A DNA stretch of 64,000 nucleotides from Brachybacterium sp. P6-10-X1 (lineage in GTDB: Bacteria > Actinomycetota > Actinomycetes > Actinomycetales > Dermabacteraceae): positions 558,001 through 622,000 of the forward strand of contig NZ_CP017297.1 of the NCBI RefSeq assembly GCF_001969445.1, written 5' to 3'. This document shows positions 1-8,736 of this stretch, in pieces. Both the position numbers and the translations under genes were made by a program. How positions within the stretch are numbered: position 1 is the first letter of the stretch; every line of letters begins with the position of its first letter. Below the pieces are notes generated by a model. It saw only the letters and a list, made by a program, of their open reading frames with translations. It was not told where the DNA came from and searched no databases.

Positions 1-342
1 CTTCCGGGAGAGTTGAACGATCATGGCGCGCTTGTCAGACGGGGACGAGGCCCGGGTGACGAGCCCGGCTCGCTCCATCGCCTGGAGCGTGGCCGTGACG
101 GTGGAGCGATCGCGGCCCATGTAGTGGACGAGGTCCGTCTGGGGTAAGGGGCCGTGGGCGTCGAGGTATAGCAGCACGATCTCGTGCGGCGACGCGACTC
201 CTGCTTCGTTGAGGAGCTCGGTGCCTACCCGTGCGTGGGCACGGATGACCTGAAGAAGCAGCGACCCGATAGGGGCGCCTTCGATGCTGGTGCCGACGTG
301 CGGTCGGGTCTCCGTCGTGGGGTCGTCCGGCAAGCCAGTCAC
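1..342 (-). CDS. MarR-family transcriptional regulator (3' end outside window)
   Basis: This is the N-terminal 114 codons of a winged-helix MarR regulator that runs off the left edge. The recognition-helix region is visible in residues around MGRDRSTVTATLQAMERAG, followed by the wing start SSPSDKR, both typical of the family. I chose the GTG at 342 because it follows a good -10 (TATCCT, complement of 350-355) by only a few bases, which implies a leaderless or nearly leaderless mRNA. It is divergent from an efflux/oxidoreductase operon and the shared gap holds a palindrome, so it very likely represses both directions in response to a phenolic or quinone-like ligand. Family assignment is firm; the ligand is inference. 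Confidence 0.85.
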   Translation of the reverse strand, partial: MTGLPDDPTTETRPHVGTSIEGAPIGSLLLQVIRAHARVGTELLNEAGVASPHEIVLLYLDAHGPLPQTDLVHYMGRDRSTVTATLQAMERAGLVTRASSPSDKRAMIVQLSRK

Positions 343-349
343 AAGTCAC

Positions 350-404
350 AGGATAGCGGGATTGTTGGCAGGCCAGCAATTTGCTATTCTGTTGGCATGC
401 CAAC
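350..404. promoter_or_regulatory. Divergent promoters with two MarR-type operators
   Basis: The plus promoter reads TTGTTG (362-367), 17 bases, TATTCT (385-390), and the ATG at 397 lies at the expected start of transcription, so the efflux mRNA is probably leaderless. The minus promoter has TATCCT (complement of 350-355) and TTGCTG 18 bases upstream of it. A perfect palindrome GTTGGCATGCCAAC (391-404) covers the plus start codon, and a related imperfect site TTGGCAGGCCAGCAA lies at 365-379. MarR binding at either site would block both promoters. Confidence 0.7.
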
Positions 405-1857
405 AACCCCTGCGGTCGCCGGACGCCTGGACCGAGACCTTTGGCGTCTCATGGGTGTGTTGCTAGTTGGCGCGTCCGTCGCACTGCTGGACACGACGAT
501 CGTGGCCATCGCGATCGACGACCTGACTCAGGCATTCGGCACGACGGTCCAGACGGCGCAGTGGACTACTACCGGCTACCTGCTCGCGATGGCAGCGGCG
601 ATCCCGATGATGGGCTGGCTGACCGACCGCTGGGGTGCCCGGCAAGTCTGGCTGGCGACGCTGACTCTGTTCCTGCTCGGCTCGCTGCTGTGCGGGCTCG
701 CCTGGTCCATCGAGAGCCTGATTGCCGCTCGGGTGGTGCAGGGCCTAGGGGGTGGCCTCATCCTTCCCATGGTCCAGGCCGTCCTTGCCGGTGCTGCCGG
801 ACCGCAACGGATGGGCAGGGTCATGGGGACGATCGGCATCCCCGGGCAGCTCGCGCCGATCCTCGGCCCCGTGCTGGGTGGATTGATCCTCGGCTCCCTC
901 GGCTGGCGGTGGATCTTCTGGATCAACATCCCCATCTGCCTGCTCGCGATCGTGTTGGCGCACCGTCACCTGCACGTGAGAGACCATCGAGGTCCGGCAG
1001 GGCTGGAGTGGACCGGTGCATTGCTGATGATCCCGGCGATCGTCACGATCTTGGCCGGCTTGTCGATGATCGAGGGGGTGTCGAGCGCGTCTGCGGGTCC
1101 GGCGGGACTGCTGGTCGTCGGGGTGGTGCTGCTCGCGGGCTTCGTCCTGCACGCCAAGAGCCGCGGCGACCGAGCGATCATCGATCTCAAACTGTTGGGG
1201 TTTCGGTCGTTCCGCGTCGCCGCCCTGCTGATGCTGCTGTCTGGAGCTTGCCTGTACGGCCCGATGCTGCTCCTGCCTCTATTCTACCAACAGGCCCGCG
1301 GCATCCCGGTCTCCGAGGTCGGACTGCTGCTGGCTCCCCAAGGTCTCGGGCTGATGGCCGGGCTCTGGGTGGCGGGACGATCAGCAGATCGCATCGGCCC
1401 ACGAGTCGTGGCACTCGCCGGGACGATCCTGGCCGCTGCTGGCGTCACCGTGTTTGTCATCGCAAGCGACGCATCCCTGTTCGTGCTCTCCGTCGGGTTG
1501 GTGTCGTTGGGGGCCGGGCTCGGTGCGGTCGGGGTTGCGGTCTCGGCGACGAGCTACCGCGATGTCCAGCCCACGGCAATACCTCGGGCAACGAGCCTGC
1601 TCAACATCGTCCAGCGTGTCGGCGCATCCTTCGGCACAGTCGTCGTGGCGAGCATCCTCCACCAGCAGCTCGCCTCGCTCGACGCAACGGCCGGACAGCG
1701 CGCCGTGTACGAAGCGTTCGCCTTCACCTTCGCCTGGACACTAGGCCTCCTTGCCATCGTGCTCTTCCTGGTGTTCTTCCTACCCAACACACCACCAACG
1801 CCGCCCTCCATTGACCGCACGACACCCGAATCGAGGACCGCCACATGCGAGCAGTAG
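397..1857 (+). CDS. MFS drug efflux transporter, DHA2 (EmrB/QacA) type
   Basis: A 486-residue integral membrane antiporter with about 14 hydrophobic segments, the usual number and length for the DHA2 drug:H+ subfamily. Motif A appears as GWLTDRWGARQVW after TM2 and motif C as a glycine/proline-rich stretch (PGQLAPILGPVLGG) in TM5. The first TM carries LLDTTIVAIAID, the D1-type motif of this group. The start is the ATG at 397 inside the operator. It overlaps the next gene by 13 bases and heads a three-gene operon with two redox enzymes, which suggests export or detoxification of quinones or other electrophiles. Substrate is inferred. Confidence 0.88.
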   Translation: MPTTPAVAGRLDRDLWRLMGVLLVGASVALLDTTIVAIAIDDLTQAFGTTVQTAQWTTTGYLLAMAAAIPMMGWLTDRWGARQVWLATLTLFLLGSLLCGLAWSIESLIAARVVQGLGGGLILPMVQAVLAGAAGPQRMGRVMGTIGIPGQLAPILGPVLGGLILGSLGWRWIFWINIPICLLAIVLAHRHLHVRDHRGPAGLEWTGALLMIPAIVTILAGLSMIEGVSSASAGPAGLLVVGVVLLAGFVLHAKSRGDRAIIDLKLLGFRSFRVAALLMLLSGACLYGPMLLLPLFYQQARGIPVSEVGLLLAPQGLGLMAGLWVAGRSADRIGPRVVALAGTILAAAGVTVFVIASDASLFVLSVGLVSLGAGLGAVGVAVSATSYRDVQPTAIPRATSLLNIVQRVGASFGTVVVASILHQQLASLDATAGQRAVYEAFAFTFAWTLGLLAIVLFLVFFLPNTPPTPPSIDRTTPESRTATCEQ

Positions 1858-2804
1858 TCGCCGACCACCCCGGAGCCCCACAGGTGCTGCACCCGGTCAC
1901 CCTGCTGGACCCCGATCCCGACGCCGGGCAAGTTCGTGTGAACGTCGAGGTCGCCGCGATCACCTTCGTCGACACCCTGATCCGTGCAGGCAGTCCGGTT
2001 GCGCCGCCTGTGACGTTTCCCGTCATCCTCGGCAACGGCGTCGGCGGCACCGTCGACCAGGTCGGCCCAGACGTGGACCCCACATGCATCGGCACCCGTG
2101 TCGTCACCACCACAGGAGGCAGCTGTGGCTACGCCAGCCTCGCCATCGCGTCCACGCACGATCTGCACCGGGTGCCCGACAGGCTGAGTCTGCGTGAGGC
2201 GACCGCATTGCTTGCCGACGGCCGCACCGCCGTGGGTCTGCACCAGGCCGCCAGTATCGAGTCGGACGAGACCGTGGTCGTGACCGCCGCGGCCGGCGGC
2301 GTGGGGAGCATCCTCGTCCAACTCGCCAAGTCCTCCGGCGCGCGCGTGATCGCCCTCGCAGGAAGCCGCACCAAGCTTGACCACGCTCGTGCCCTCGGCG
2401 CTGACGTGACCGTGAACTACCGCGACGCGGACTGGCCCACCCGCATCCAGGAATCTGCCGGCGACGGAGTCAGGGTCGCCTTCGATGGCGTCGGTGCGGA
2501 CACCACCAACGCCCTGTTTCCCCTCGTCCGACGAGGAGGCCGCTACCTGTCCCACGGCGCGGCCGGAGGGAGCTGGGGCACGATCGACGAGAACGCAGCA
2601 GCCGCACGCGGAGTCACGCTAATCGGCCTCTCAGCCATCGGGGCGACGGGCATGTTCGACCTCACCGAACGCGCGCTCGACCTCGCCGCCCACGGCGTCA
2701 TCCGCCCGACCGTCGGACAGACCTTCCCCCTCGACCAGGCTGCCGACGCTCACGCCGCCATCGAACACCGCCACACGATCGGAAAGACGCTCCTTCTCCC
2801 ATGA
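1845..2804 (+). CDS. Zinc-independent MDR-family NADPH:quinone oxidoreductase
   Basis: A 319-residue medium-chain dehydrogenase/reductase of the quinone reductase (QOR) branch. The N-terminal GroES-like fold runs to about residue 120 and the Rossmann fold starts with VVVTAAAGGVGSILVQLAK (about 144-162), the AAxGGVG nucleotide-binding signature. The zinc-binding Cys and His residues of true alcohol dehydrogenases are absent. The ATG lies inside the upstream efflux gene and the stop overlaps the next start (ATGA), so translation is coupled across the operon. Likely role: reduction of quinones or enones with NADPH, under control of the divergent MarR protein. Confidence 0.85.
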   Translation: MRAVVADHPGAPQVLHPVTLLDPDPDAGQVRVNVEVAAITFVDTLIRAGSPVAPPVTFPVILGNGVGGTVDQVGPDVDPTCIGTRVVTTTGGSCGYASLAIASTHDLHRVPDRLSLREATALLADGRTAVGLHQAASIESDETVVVTAAAGGVGSILVQLAKSSGARVIALAGSRTKLDHARALGADVTVNYRDADWPTRIQESAGDGVRVAFDGVGADTTNALFPLVRRGGRYLSHGAAGGSWGTIDENAAAARGVTLIGLSAIGATGMFDLTERALDLAAHGVIRPTVGQTFPLDQAADAHAAIEHRHTIGKTLLLP

Positions 2805-3412
2805 CAACAACGACCACGAAGACGACCTCCGACGCCTCGTCCCAGACGGCAGCCGTGCTCCGAATGCTCGTGATCACCGCCAGCACGCGACCCCAGCGAT
2901 TCGGCCACCAGGTTGCCGATTGGCTCCTTAAGCACGTCGAGGCACACCCGGTCTTCACCACTCATCACATTGACCTCACCGAACTCGACATCCCCGCGCA
3001 CATCGGAACCAGCACGCAACTCAGGGATGCCGCCGCTGAGATCGAGGCCGCCGACGGGATCGTGATCGTCACCCCCGAGTACAACCACAGCTACCCCGGC
3101 ACCCTGAAGAACTTCATTGACCACTTCCACACCGAGTGGGCCGGCAGGCCCATCGGGTTCGTCGGCTACGGCGGCGTATCTGGGGGCCTGCGTTCCATCG
3201 AACACCTACGCCTGGTCTTTGCCGAACTCCGCGCCGCGACGTTGCGGGAGACAGTCAGTTTCCACAACCCCCACGGCGCATTCGCTGAGACTGGCCTTCC
3301 ACCTCACCCGGTAGCGGCCAGCGACGCGGCCGAGCGCCTTCTCAACGAAATGACGTGGTGGGCTACTGCGCTAGCAAACGCAAGAGCAGCGCGGCCCTAC
3401 CCCCACCAGTAA
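2801..3412 (+). CDS. NADPH-dependent FMN reductase / flavodoxin-like quinone reductase
   Basis: A 203-residue flavodoxin-fold enzyme. The phosphate-binding loop is ITASTRPQRFG (about residues 26-36), and the second flavin contact region is VIVTPEYNHSYPGTLKNF, a close match to the PEYN(H/G)S-x-P-G-x-LKN motif of NADPH-dependent FMN reductases. It overlaps the preceding stop by four bases and closes the MarR-controlled operon. Two-electron reduction of quinones fits the context. The C-terminus ends a few bases before the IS21-like element, so the last residues could have been altered by the insertion, but the length is normal for the family. Confidence 0.85.
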   Translation: MTTTTTKTTSDASSQTAAVLRMLVITASTRPQRFGHQVADWLLKHVEAHPVFTTHHIDLTELDIPAHIGTSTQLRDAAAEIEAADGIVIVTPEYNHSYPGTLKNFIDHFHTEWAGRPIGFVGYGGVSGGLRSIEHLRLVFAELRAATLRETVSFHNPHGAFAETGLPPHPVAASDAAERLLNEMTWWATALANARAARPYPHQ

Positions 3413-3468
3413 ATCGGCCAACCGCTGGGAGTCGTGATGGACGTAGCTGCCACGGTGAAGGACCGAAG

Positions 3469-5112
3469 ATGACCGGTCGACGTGTTGACCTCTACGCCGC
3501 GATCCGCCGCGACGCGAGGACCGGCATGTCCAACCGTGCTCTTCAGCGCAAGCACGGCGTCGGGTACCGCACGGTCTCGGCCGCATTTGCGTCGGCGTGG
3601 CCTGAGCCGCGCAAGCCGCTCCCGAAGCGGGGCTCGCGTCTGGACCCGTACAAGGGGATCATCGACGGATGGCTGCGCGACGATCTGGACGCCCCGCGCA
3701 AGCAGCGCCACACGGCCAAGAGGATCTTTGACCGACTCTTGGACGAGCACCACGCCAGCGAGACTGTGTCGTATGGCATGGTCCGGGACTACGTCGCGAC
3801 CCGCCGCCGTGAGATCCGCATCGAGGCCGGACGCGAGCCGGCGGACGCGTACGTCCCTCAGGAGCATCTTCCCGGCCGCGAGGCAGAGGTCGACTTCGGC
3901 GATGTGACCATCCGACTGCGCGGGCAACTCGTCACGTGCACGATGTTCTGCCTTCGGCTCTCCTACTCCGGCAAGGCCGTCCACCGGATCAGTGCCTCGG
4001 CCGGGCAGGAGGCCTTCTTCGAAGGCCACGCGCACGCTTTCAACGTGCTGGGCGGCGTACCGACCGGCAAAATCCGCTACGACAACCTCAAGGCCGCCGT
4101 CGCATCAGTCGTCGGCTTCTCCCGCCAGCGCGCCGAGACCGACCGATGGACCGCATTCCGGTCCCACTACGGCATCGAGGCCTTCTACTGCCAGCCCGGC
4201 ATCCAAGGCGCTCACGAGAAGGGCGGCGTCGAGGGCCAGATCGGATGGTTCCGCCGCAACCACCTCGTCCCCATCCCCGAGGTTGACTCGATCACCGTGC
4301 TGAACGCGATGGTCGACACCTGGGACATCGAGGACGAACAACGCCGCATCGGCACCCGTGCCCACACCGTCGCCGAACACTTCGCCACCGAGCAACCCCT
4401 CCTGCAGTCCCTCCCCGACGAGGCATTCGAGACCGGCCGCTGGTTCACCCCGCGCGTCGACCGCTACGCCCAGATCACAGTCCGGATGAACACCTACTCC
4501 GTCCCCGTGAAGTACGTCGGACGCCAGGTCCGGGTCCTGCTTCACGCCAGCGACCTGGTCGTGTTCGACGGCAAGGCCGAGATCGCACGCCACGAACGGC
4601 TGATGACCAAGGGCGGCACAGGTGTCGATCTCGACCACTACCTCGAAGTCCTGCTCCGCAAGCCCGGTGCACTGCCCGGCGCGACCGCGCTGGAACAAGC
4701 GCGGGCCGCGGGCCGGTTCACTCCAGTCCACGACACCTGGTGGGCCGCAGCCTGTAAGGCGCACGGTGATGCCGAGGGAACGCGCGCGCTGATCGAGGTG
4801 CTGATGCTGCACCGTCATCTGCGACACGATCAGGTCGTCGCAGGCCTTGCCGCGGCGCTGCAAGCTGGCGCGCTCACCGCCGACGCCGTCGCACTTGAAG
4901 CACGCAAACACGACGACTCGACGGAAGACGCCGTCATCGAGATCAGCGGCGAGCCTTTGGCGTCGCAGGAGGCCCCCGCAGTCAGGTCGCTGACCGAGCA
5001 CCGGCTCCGTGCCCACCTACCCGCTGACGATCGTCCGCTACCGACCGTGGACCAGTACGACCAGCTGCTGCCCAGCCGCCGCGAGAACCCGAACGAAGGA
5101 GCCGCACCGTGA
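3469..5112 (+). CDS. istA: IS21-family transposase IstA
   Basis: A 547-residue transposase. The N-terminal helix-turn-helix is in the first 45 residues (LYAAIRRDARTGMSNRALQ and following). The rve/DDE core has the first Asp in AEVDFGD and the Glu in HEKGGVEGQIGWFRRN. A C-terminal Mu-like beta-barrel region follows (RWFTPRVDRYAQITVRMN). I chose the ATG at 3469 rather than the upstream in-frame ATG, which would lie within the end of the FMN reductase gene. It works with IstB, whose start overlaps its stop. The frame is intact, so the enzyme could be active. Confidence 0.92.
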   Translation: MTGRRVDLYAAIRRDARTGMSNRALQRKHGVGYRTVSAAFASAWPEPRKPLPKRGSRLDPYKGIIDGWLRDDLDAPRKQRHTAKRIFDRLLDEHHASETVSYGMVRDYVATRRREIRIEAGREPADAYVPQEHLPGREAEVDFGDVTIRLRGQLVTCTMFCLRLSYSGKAVHRISASAGQEAFFEGHAHAFNVLGGVPTGKIRYDNLKAAVASVVGFSRQRAETDRWTAFRSHYGIEAFYCQPGIQGAHEKGGVEGQIGWFRRNHLVPIPEVDSITVLNAMVDTWDIEDEQRRIGTRAHTVAEHFATEQPLLQSLPDEAFETGRWFTPRVDRYAQITVRMNTYSVPVKYVGRQVRVLLHASDLVVFDGKAEIARHERLMTKGGTGVDLDHYLEVLLRKPGALPGATALEQARAAGRFTPVHDTWWAAACKAHGDAEGTRALIEVLMLHRHLRHDQVVAGLAAALQAGALTADAVALEARKHDDSTEDAVIEISGEPLASQEAPAVRSLTEHRLRAHLPADDRPLPTVDQYDQLLPSRRENPNEGAAP

Positions 5113-5888
5113 CCACCAAGCGCCGTGGAATGACCGAGGAAGCAGCCGACGCCGCGATCGACCAGGCGTGCAGGATGCTGAGGATGCCCACCATCCGCAA
5201 CTCCTTCACCGAGTACGCCGACCGGGCCAGCCGGGAGCAGATGTCCTACCGCGGGTTCCTCGCCGAACTACTGCTCGCCGAGTGCGACGACCGCGCCCGA
5301 CGCCGGTCCGAGCGCCGGGTCAAGGCGGCCAAGTTCCCCCGCGAGAAGTCGCTACGAGCTTTCGACTTCGACGCCAATCCCAACATCGACCCCGCCGTGA
5401 TCCACACGCTCGCGAAGTGCGATTGGGTCCAGAAGGGACAGCCGCTCTGCCTGATCGGGGACTCCGGCACCGGCAAGTCTCATCTGCTCATCGCACTCGG
5501 CACCGAGGCCGCCATGGCCGGTTACCGGGTGAAGTACACCCTGGCCACCCAGCTCGCCAACGAGCTCGTCGAGGCCGCCGACGAGATGACGCTGGCGAAG
5601 ACCATCGCCCGCTACGGCCGCGTCGACCTGCTGTGCATCGACGAACTCGGCTACATGCAACTCGACCGCCGCGGCGCGGAACTGCTCTTCCAGGTCCTCA
5701 CCGAGCGCGAGGAGAAGGCCTCGGTCGCGATCGCCTCGAACGAGTCCTTCGGCGGCTGGACCAAGACCTTCACCGATCCTCGGCTATGTGCCGCCATCGT
5801 CGACCGGCTCACCTTCGGCGGCACCATCCTCGAGACCGGCACCGACTCGTACCGCCTGGCCCAAGCCACCAAGCAGCGGACGACCTGA
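5109..5888 (+). CDS. istB: IS21-family helper ATPase IstB
   Basis: A 259-residue AAA+ ATPase related to DnaC. Walker A is GDSGTGKSHLL (about residue 116) and Walker B is LLCIDELGYM (about 177), both intact. The GTG start overlaps the istA stop (GTGA), the usual IS21 arrangement for coupled translation. IstB selects target DNA and activates the transposase. No defects are visible. Confidence 0.93.
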   Translation: MTTKRRGMTEEAADAAIDQACRMLRMPTIRNSFTEYADRASREQMSYRGFLAELLLAECDDRARRRSERRVKAAKFPREKSLRAFDFDANPNIDPAVIHTLAKCDWVQKGQPLCLIGDSGTGKSHLLIALGTEAAMAGYRVKYTLATQLANELVEAADEMTLAKTIARYGRVDLLCIDELGYMQLDRRGAELLFQVLTEREEKASVAIASNESFGGWTKTFTDPRLCAAIVDRLTFGGTILETGTDSYRLAQATKQRTT

Positions 5889-5953
5889 CTGGCTGCCCAA
5901 GCGCGGGACGTGGTGTCGACCCAAACCTATATCACCAGCACGAATCCGCCCCA

Positions 5954-5983
5954 GCGGTGTCAGAACTCACCGACAAGCGGTGT
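5954..5983 (+). repeat. Right-end repeats of the IS21-like element
   Basis: Two copies of GCGGTGTC begin 22 bases apart (5954 and 5976). IS21 elements carry multiple short terminal repeats that bind the transposase, which fits these. The matching outer repeat on the left is missing or too diverged to see. Confidence 0.5.
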
Positions 5984-5997
5984 CGGACGAGACCGGC

Positions 5998-6213
5998 GAA
6001 GCCAGCCCGCCCGATCCCTGAATCGCCGCCGGTGATCAGGGCTGCCAGACCGTCGAGCCGGCTGTGGCCCACATAGGTGTGCTCACCGTGGTCGGGCTCG
6101 GGGTCCATCGGCGCCGTCAGACCGGGCGGTTGCTGGTCCTGGGCCGGGAAGGATGCCTCTCCGTCTCGGGTGGATCTCTCGCGGGCGCGGCCGCTACCCG
6201 GGGCCCAGGTCAC
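5998..6213 (-). pseudogene. 5' stump of an SDR oxidoreductase (YdaD/general stress protein 39 type)
   Basis: Only the first 70 or so codons remain. They contain the pattern typical of the YdaD-type SDRs: a proline/glutamine-rich lead (PAQDQQPPG), then M-D-P-E-P-D-H-G, then the dinucleotide loop LITGGDSGIGRA. Directly after GIGRA the sequence changes to the right end of the IS21-like element, so the Rossmann fold and the YxxxK active site are gone. The 3' part is not on the other side of the element, which implies deletion or rearrangement rather than plain insertion. The start (GTG at 6213) is uncertain because another junction lies nearby. Confidence 0.7.
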
Positions 6214-6977
6214 CTGGTGATCAACCTCGACCAGGCAGGGGCCGGGGAGCGGGCTTCGAGCGCATCGATCTGCGCGACGCCGGCCAGGTGCTCGATGAGC
6301 TCACGGGCATCGACGAACAGACACCCGACGGTTTCGACGCGGTCGTCCACCTCAGCGCGATCCCGGCCCCTGGCCTCGCGACCAACACCGCGACGTTCCA
6401 GAACAATCTCATCAGCACGTACAACGTGTTCACCGCCGCGATCAAGGCCAGCATCACGAACATCGTCACGGCCTCGAGCGAAACAGTCCTCGGACTGCCG
6501 TTCGACACCCCGCCGCCCTATATCCCGGTCGACGAGGAGTACGCGGCGCGTCCCGAGTCGACGTACTCCCTCTCCAAGCACCTCGAGGAGCAGATGGCGA
6601 TCGAGCTCACGCGCTGGCATCCCGGGCTGAAGATTATCGCGCTGCGCTTCTCGAACGTGATGGACGAGGCGGACTACGAGACGTTCGGCTCGTTCGACGC
6701 CGATGCGACGCTGCGCAAGTGGAACCTGTGGGGCTATACCGACGGCCGCGACGGGGCTGAGGCCGAGCGGCTCGCGCTCGCGCACCGGGCCACGGGCTTC
6801 GACCTCTTCATCGTCCCCGCTGCCGACACAGTCATGTCCCGCGACAACACCGAGCTCGTCGCCGAGTGCATCTCCGGGCGTCCCAGTCAATGGCGACATA
6901 GGGGCAACGGCCCCCTGCTGTCAATCGAGAAGGCGCGCACCGTTTTGGGCTTCGACCAGCAGCACAGCTGGCGCTGA
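6205..6977 (+). pseudogene. NAD(P)-dependent epimerase/extended SDR, 5' end lost, frameshifted
   Basis: Most of an extended SDR is readable: FDAVVHLSAIP, then TASSETVLG, the active-site tyrosine in YSLSKHLEEQ (YxxxK) and the C-terminal substrate domain to TVLGFDQQHSWR. Upstream, GHLVINLDQAGAG lies in a different frame from GFERIDLRDAG, explained by loss of one G at about 6250. Near the end, residues expected as PGVPVNGDIG appear only in the next frame between about 6868 and 6905, so two offsetting indels scramble a dozen residues. The glycine-rich cofactor loop is not recoverable. The gene starts against the SDR stump of the other strand, so a rearrangement junction probably removed its start. 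Confidence 0.72.
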
Positions 6978-7312
6978 GCGGCCACGCGAGGGTCGACGAG
7001 CTAGGTGGCGGAGGTACCCACTTGGTGCTGTGGCTCTACCGTCTGGTCTTCGACAAGGAGTCGATGGCGAGCTGCGTTCGGCTGAACAGTGCTGACGACT
7101 GGCTGCACGTCGTACCCGGCGTGAGCATGATCGGACCATTTTTCCTTCTCACGTAGGTGGCCGCTGCGCAGACCGGCGTCCGCCGCCGGTCGATCGTCGC
7201 TGACTCTCGTTTTCCCCAGGTAGATTCCCTGCCCGCAAGTGGGCGTGCTATCAACTCCTCGTCTACGATGTCCTGCTTGAACGACGAGGTCCAGCCTGCA
7301 TAAGGTTCCGCC
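6978..7312. other. Gap without a recognised gene
   Basis: About 335 bases between the epimerase remnant and the desaturase. I see no convincing coding frame. A single AAGTGGGCG lies at 7237-7245, the same 9-mer as in the mobile-element leaders, but without the CGGGACG partner. The last 12 bases (AAGG before the ATG) supply the ribosome binding site of the desaturase. Confidence 0.4.
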
Positions 7313-8356
7313 ATGGTTGCTGACCGGTACGTGGAGTCCTACCGCGAGCTGAGCCGCGCGGTGCACGATGCGGGGCTAATACGTCGCCGCTACGGGTTCT
7401 ACTGGACCCGGATCATCGGCTGGGTGCTGGCTCTGGCGGCGCTGGTGGTCGGCGTGGTCCTGCTGGGCGAGTCCTGGTTCCAGCTGCTTCTGGCCGTGAC
7501 GATCGGGCTGGTGATGGCGCAGCTCGGTTTCCTGTCCCACGAGGCCGCGCATCGCGAGGTTTTCGCGTCCCGGGCCGCGAACGAGTGGGCCTCCCGACTG
7601 ATCTCCGGCCTGCTCATGGGCGTCGGCTATCACTGGTGGATGGTCAAGCACAACACCCATCACGCGCATCCGAATCAGGAGGGCGAGGACCCGGACATCG
7701 CCTCCAACACGTTGGCCTTCACCCCCGACGCCAGTGATCAGCGCACCGGTCTGCGCTCCGCGCTGGCCGCGCGGCAGGGATACTTCTTCGTCCCCCTGCT
7801 GTTCCTTGAGGGCCTGAACCTGCACGTCGCCTCGCTGAGGTCGCTCCTCACTGCCGAGGATGTCCAGCACCGCGTCGTCGAGTTCACGCTGATCATCACC
7901 CGGTTCGCCGCGTACCTGACGCTGCTGTTCCTTGTTCTGCCCTGGGGTATGGCGCTCGCCTTCCTCGGGGTGCAGATCGGCTCCTTCGGGCTCTTCCTGG
8001 GCGGCGCGTTCGCGCTGAACCACATCGGCATGCCCACTGTCCCCGCCGGACTCCATCTCGACTTCCTGAACCGGCAGGTGCGGATGTCGCGCAACATCAC
8101 GGACGGCCTCCTCGTGCGCTTCCTCATGGGCGGTCTGCACTACCAGATCGAGCACCATCTCTTCCCGGCCGCGCCCCGGCCCGCCCTCCCGGCACTGCAG
8201 ACTTACGTGCGCGACTACTGCGCCCGACTCGACATCCCGTACACGCAGCGATCGTTGACCGACGCCTCGACCACGGTGGTGTCCTATCTCAACCAGGTCG
8301 GCCTCAAGCACCGCGACCCGTACGTCTGCCCACTCGTGCGGCGCTACCGCGGGTGA
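7313..8356 (+). CDS. Membrane fatty acid (acyl-CoA/acyl-lipid) desaturase
   Basis: A 347-residue integral membrane di-iron desaturase. All three histidine boxes are present: HEAAHREVF (about residue 75), HNTHHAHPN (about 110) and QIEHHLFP (about 278). Four or more hydrophobic segments separate them in the usual order. The family introduces a cis double bond into acyl chains in the membrane. The ferredoxin gene 64 bases downstream on the same strand is a plausible electron donor, so the two likely form an operon. The regiospecificity cannot be read from sequence. Confidence 0.9.
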   Translation: MVADRYVESYRELSRAVHDAGLIRRRYGFYWTRIIGWVLALAALVVGVVLLGESWFQLLLAVTIGLVMAQLGFLSHEAAHREVFASRAANEWASRLISGLLMGVGYHWWMVKHNTHHAHPNQEGEDPDIASNTLAFTPDASDQRTGLRSALAARQGYFFVPLLFLEGLNLHVASLRSLLTAEDVQHRVVEFTLIITRFAAYLTLLFLVLPWGMALAFLGVQIGSFGLFLGGAFALNHIGMPTVPAGLHLDFLNRQVRMSRNITDGLLVRFLMGGLHYQIEHHLFPAAPRPALPALQTYVRDYCARLDIPYTQRSLTDASTTVVSYLNQVGLKHRDPYVCPLVRRYRG

Positions 8357-8420
8357 CGCGAAGCCCGTAACAGGCGCAAGACATCATGCAAACGCTGAAC
8401 ACACCGAGAGAAGCTCCCCG

Positions 8421-8639
8421 ATGAAAATCACCGTTCACTCTGCCATGTGCGTCGCATCCGGCAACTGCAGCCGAGTTGCTCCGGATGTCTTCCAGAACCG
8501 CGAGGAGAACGGCGGATTCGTCGAACTTCGGGATTCGAACCCGCCAGAGTCTGAATGGGACGCGGCCCGGGAGGCAGAGTATCTCTGCCCATCAGGGACG
8601 ATCCAGATCGAGAACCAGCCGATCCCGCCGCGGCAGTGA
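8421..8639 (+). CDS. Single-cluster (3Fe-4S type) ferredoxin
   Basis: A 72-residue acidic ferredoxin. Cluster ligands are C10 and C16 in CVASGNC and the distal Cys in LCPSGTI, the spacing of the short [3Fe-4S] ferredoxins of actinomycetes; the second position of the classical four-Cys motif is replaced (Ala/Ser), which leaves three ligands. Such ferredoxins often serve cytochromes P450, but no P450 is here and the desaturase just upstream is the obvious partner. Confidence 0.88.
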   Translation: MKITVHSAMCVASGNCSRVAPDVFQNREENGGFVELRDSNPPESEWDAAREAEYLCPSGTIQIENQPIPPRQ

Positions 8640-8736
8640 GGTGACGTACCAGATCGGACGCAATCCCGACACCGACAAGACCGGCAACCGGAGCCGTAAC
8701 TATATGCATGAGGCCCTCTTATCTTGTTCCCGCACT

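Larger units (their letters stand above)
3421..5998 (+). mobile_element. IS21-family element (istA-istB), left end not recognised
   Basis: The element is defined by the istA/istB pair with their four-base overlap, the hallmark of IS21. The right side carries repeated motifs GCGGTGTC at 5954-5961 and 5976-5983. The complement of CCCAGCGGT (5950-5958) matches ACCGCTGGG at 3421-3429, which suggests internal copies of the terminal repeats, but I could not find the outer left repeat. The right boundary is placed near 5998 because an unrelated minus-strand SDR reading frame is cut there. The DNA left of the element belongs to a different gene, so this is not a simple insertion with a target duplication. 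Confidence 0.75.

Noticed and set aside
7237..7245. A ninth AAGTGGGCG.
   Set aside because: No CGGGACG partner and no mobile-element gene follows on the minus strand; not counted as a copy.
8527..8546. GGGATTCGAACCC-like sequence resembling a tRNA T-arm on the minus strand.
   Set aside because: It lies inside the ferredoxin reading frame, and no acceptor or anticodon stems can be built around it.
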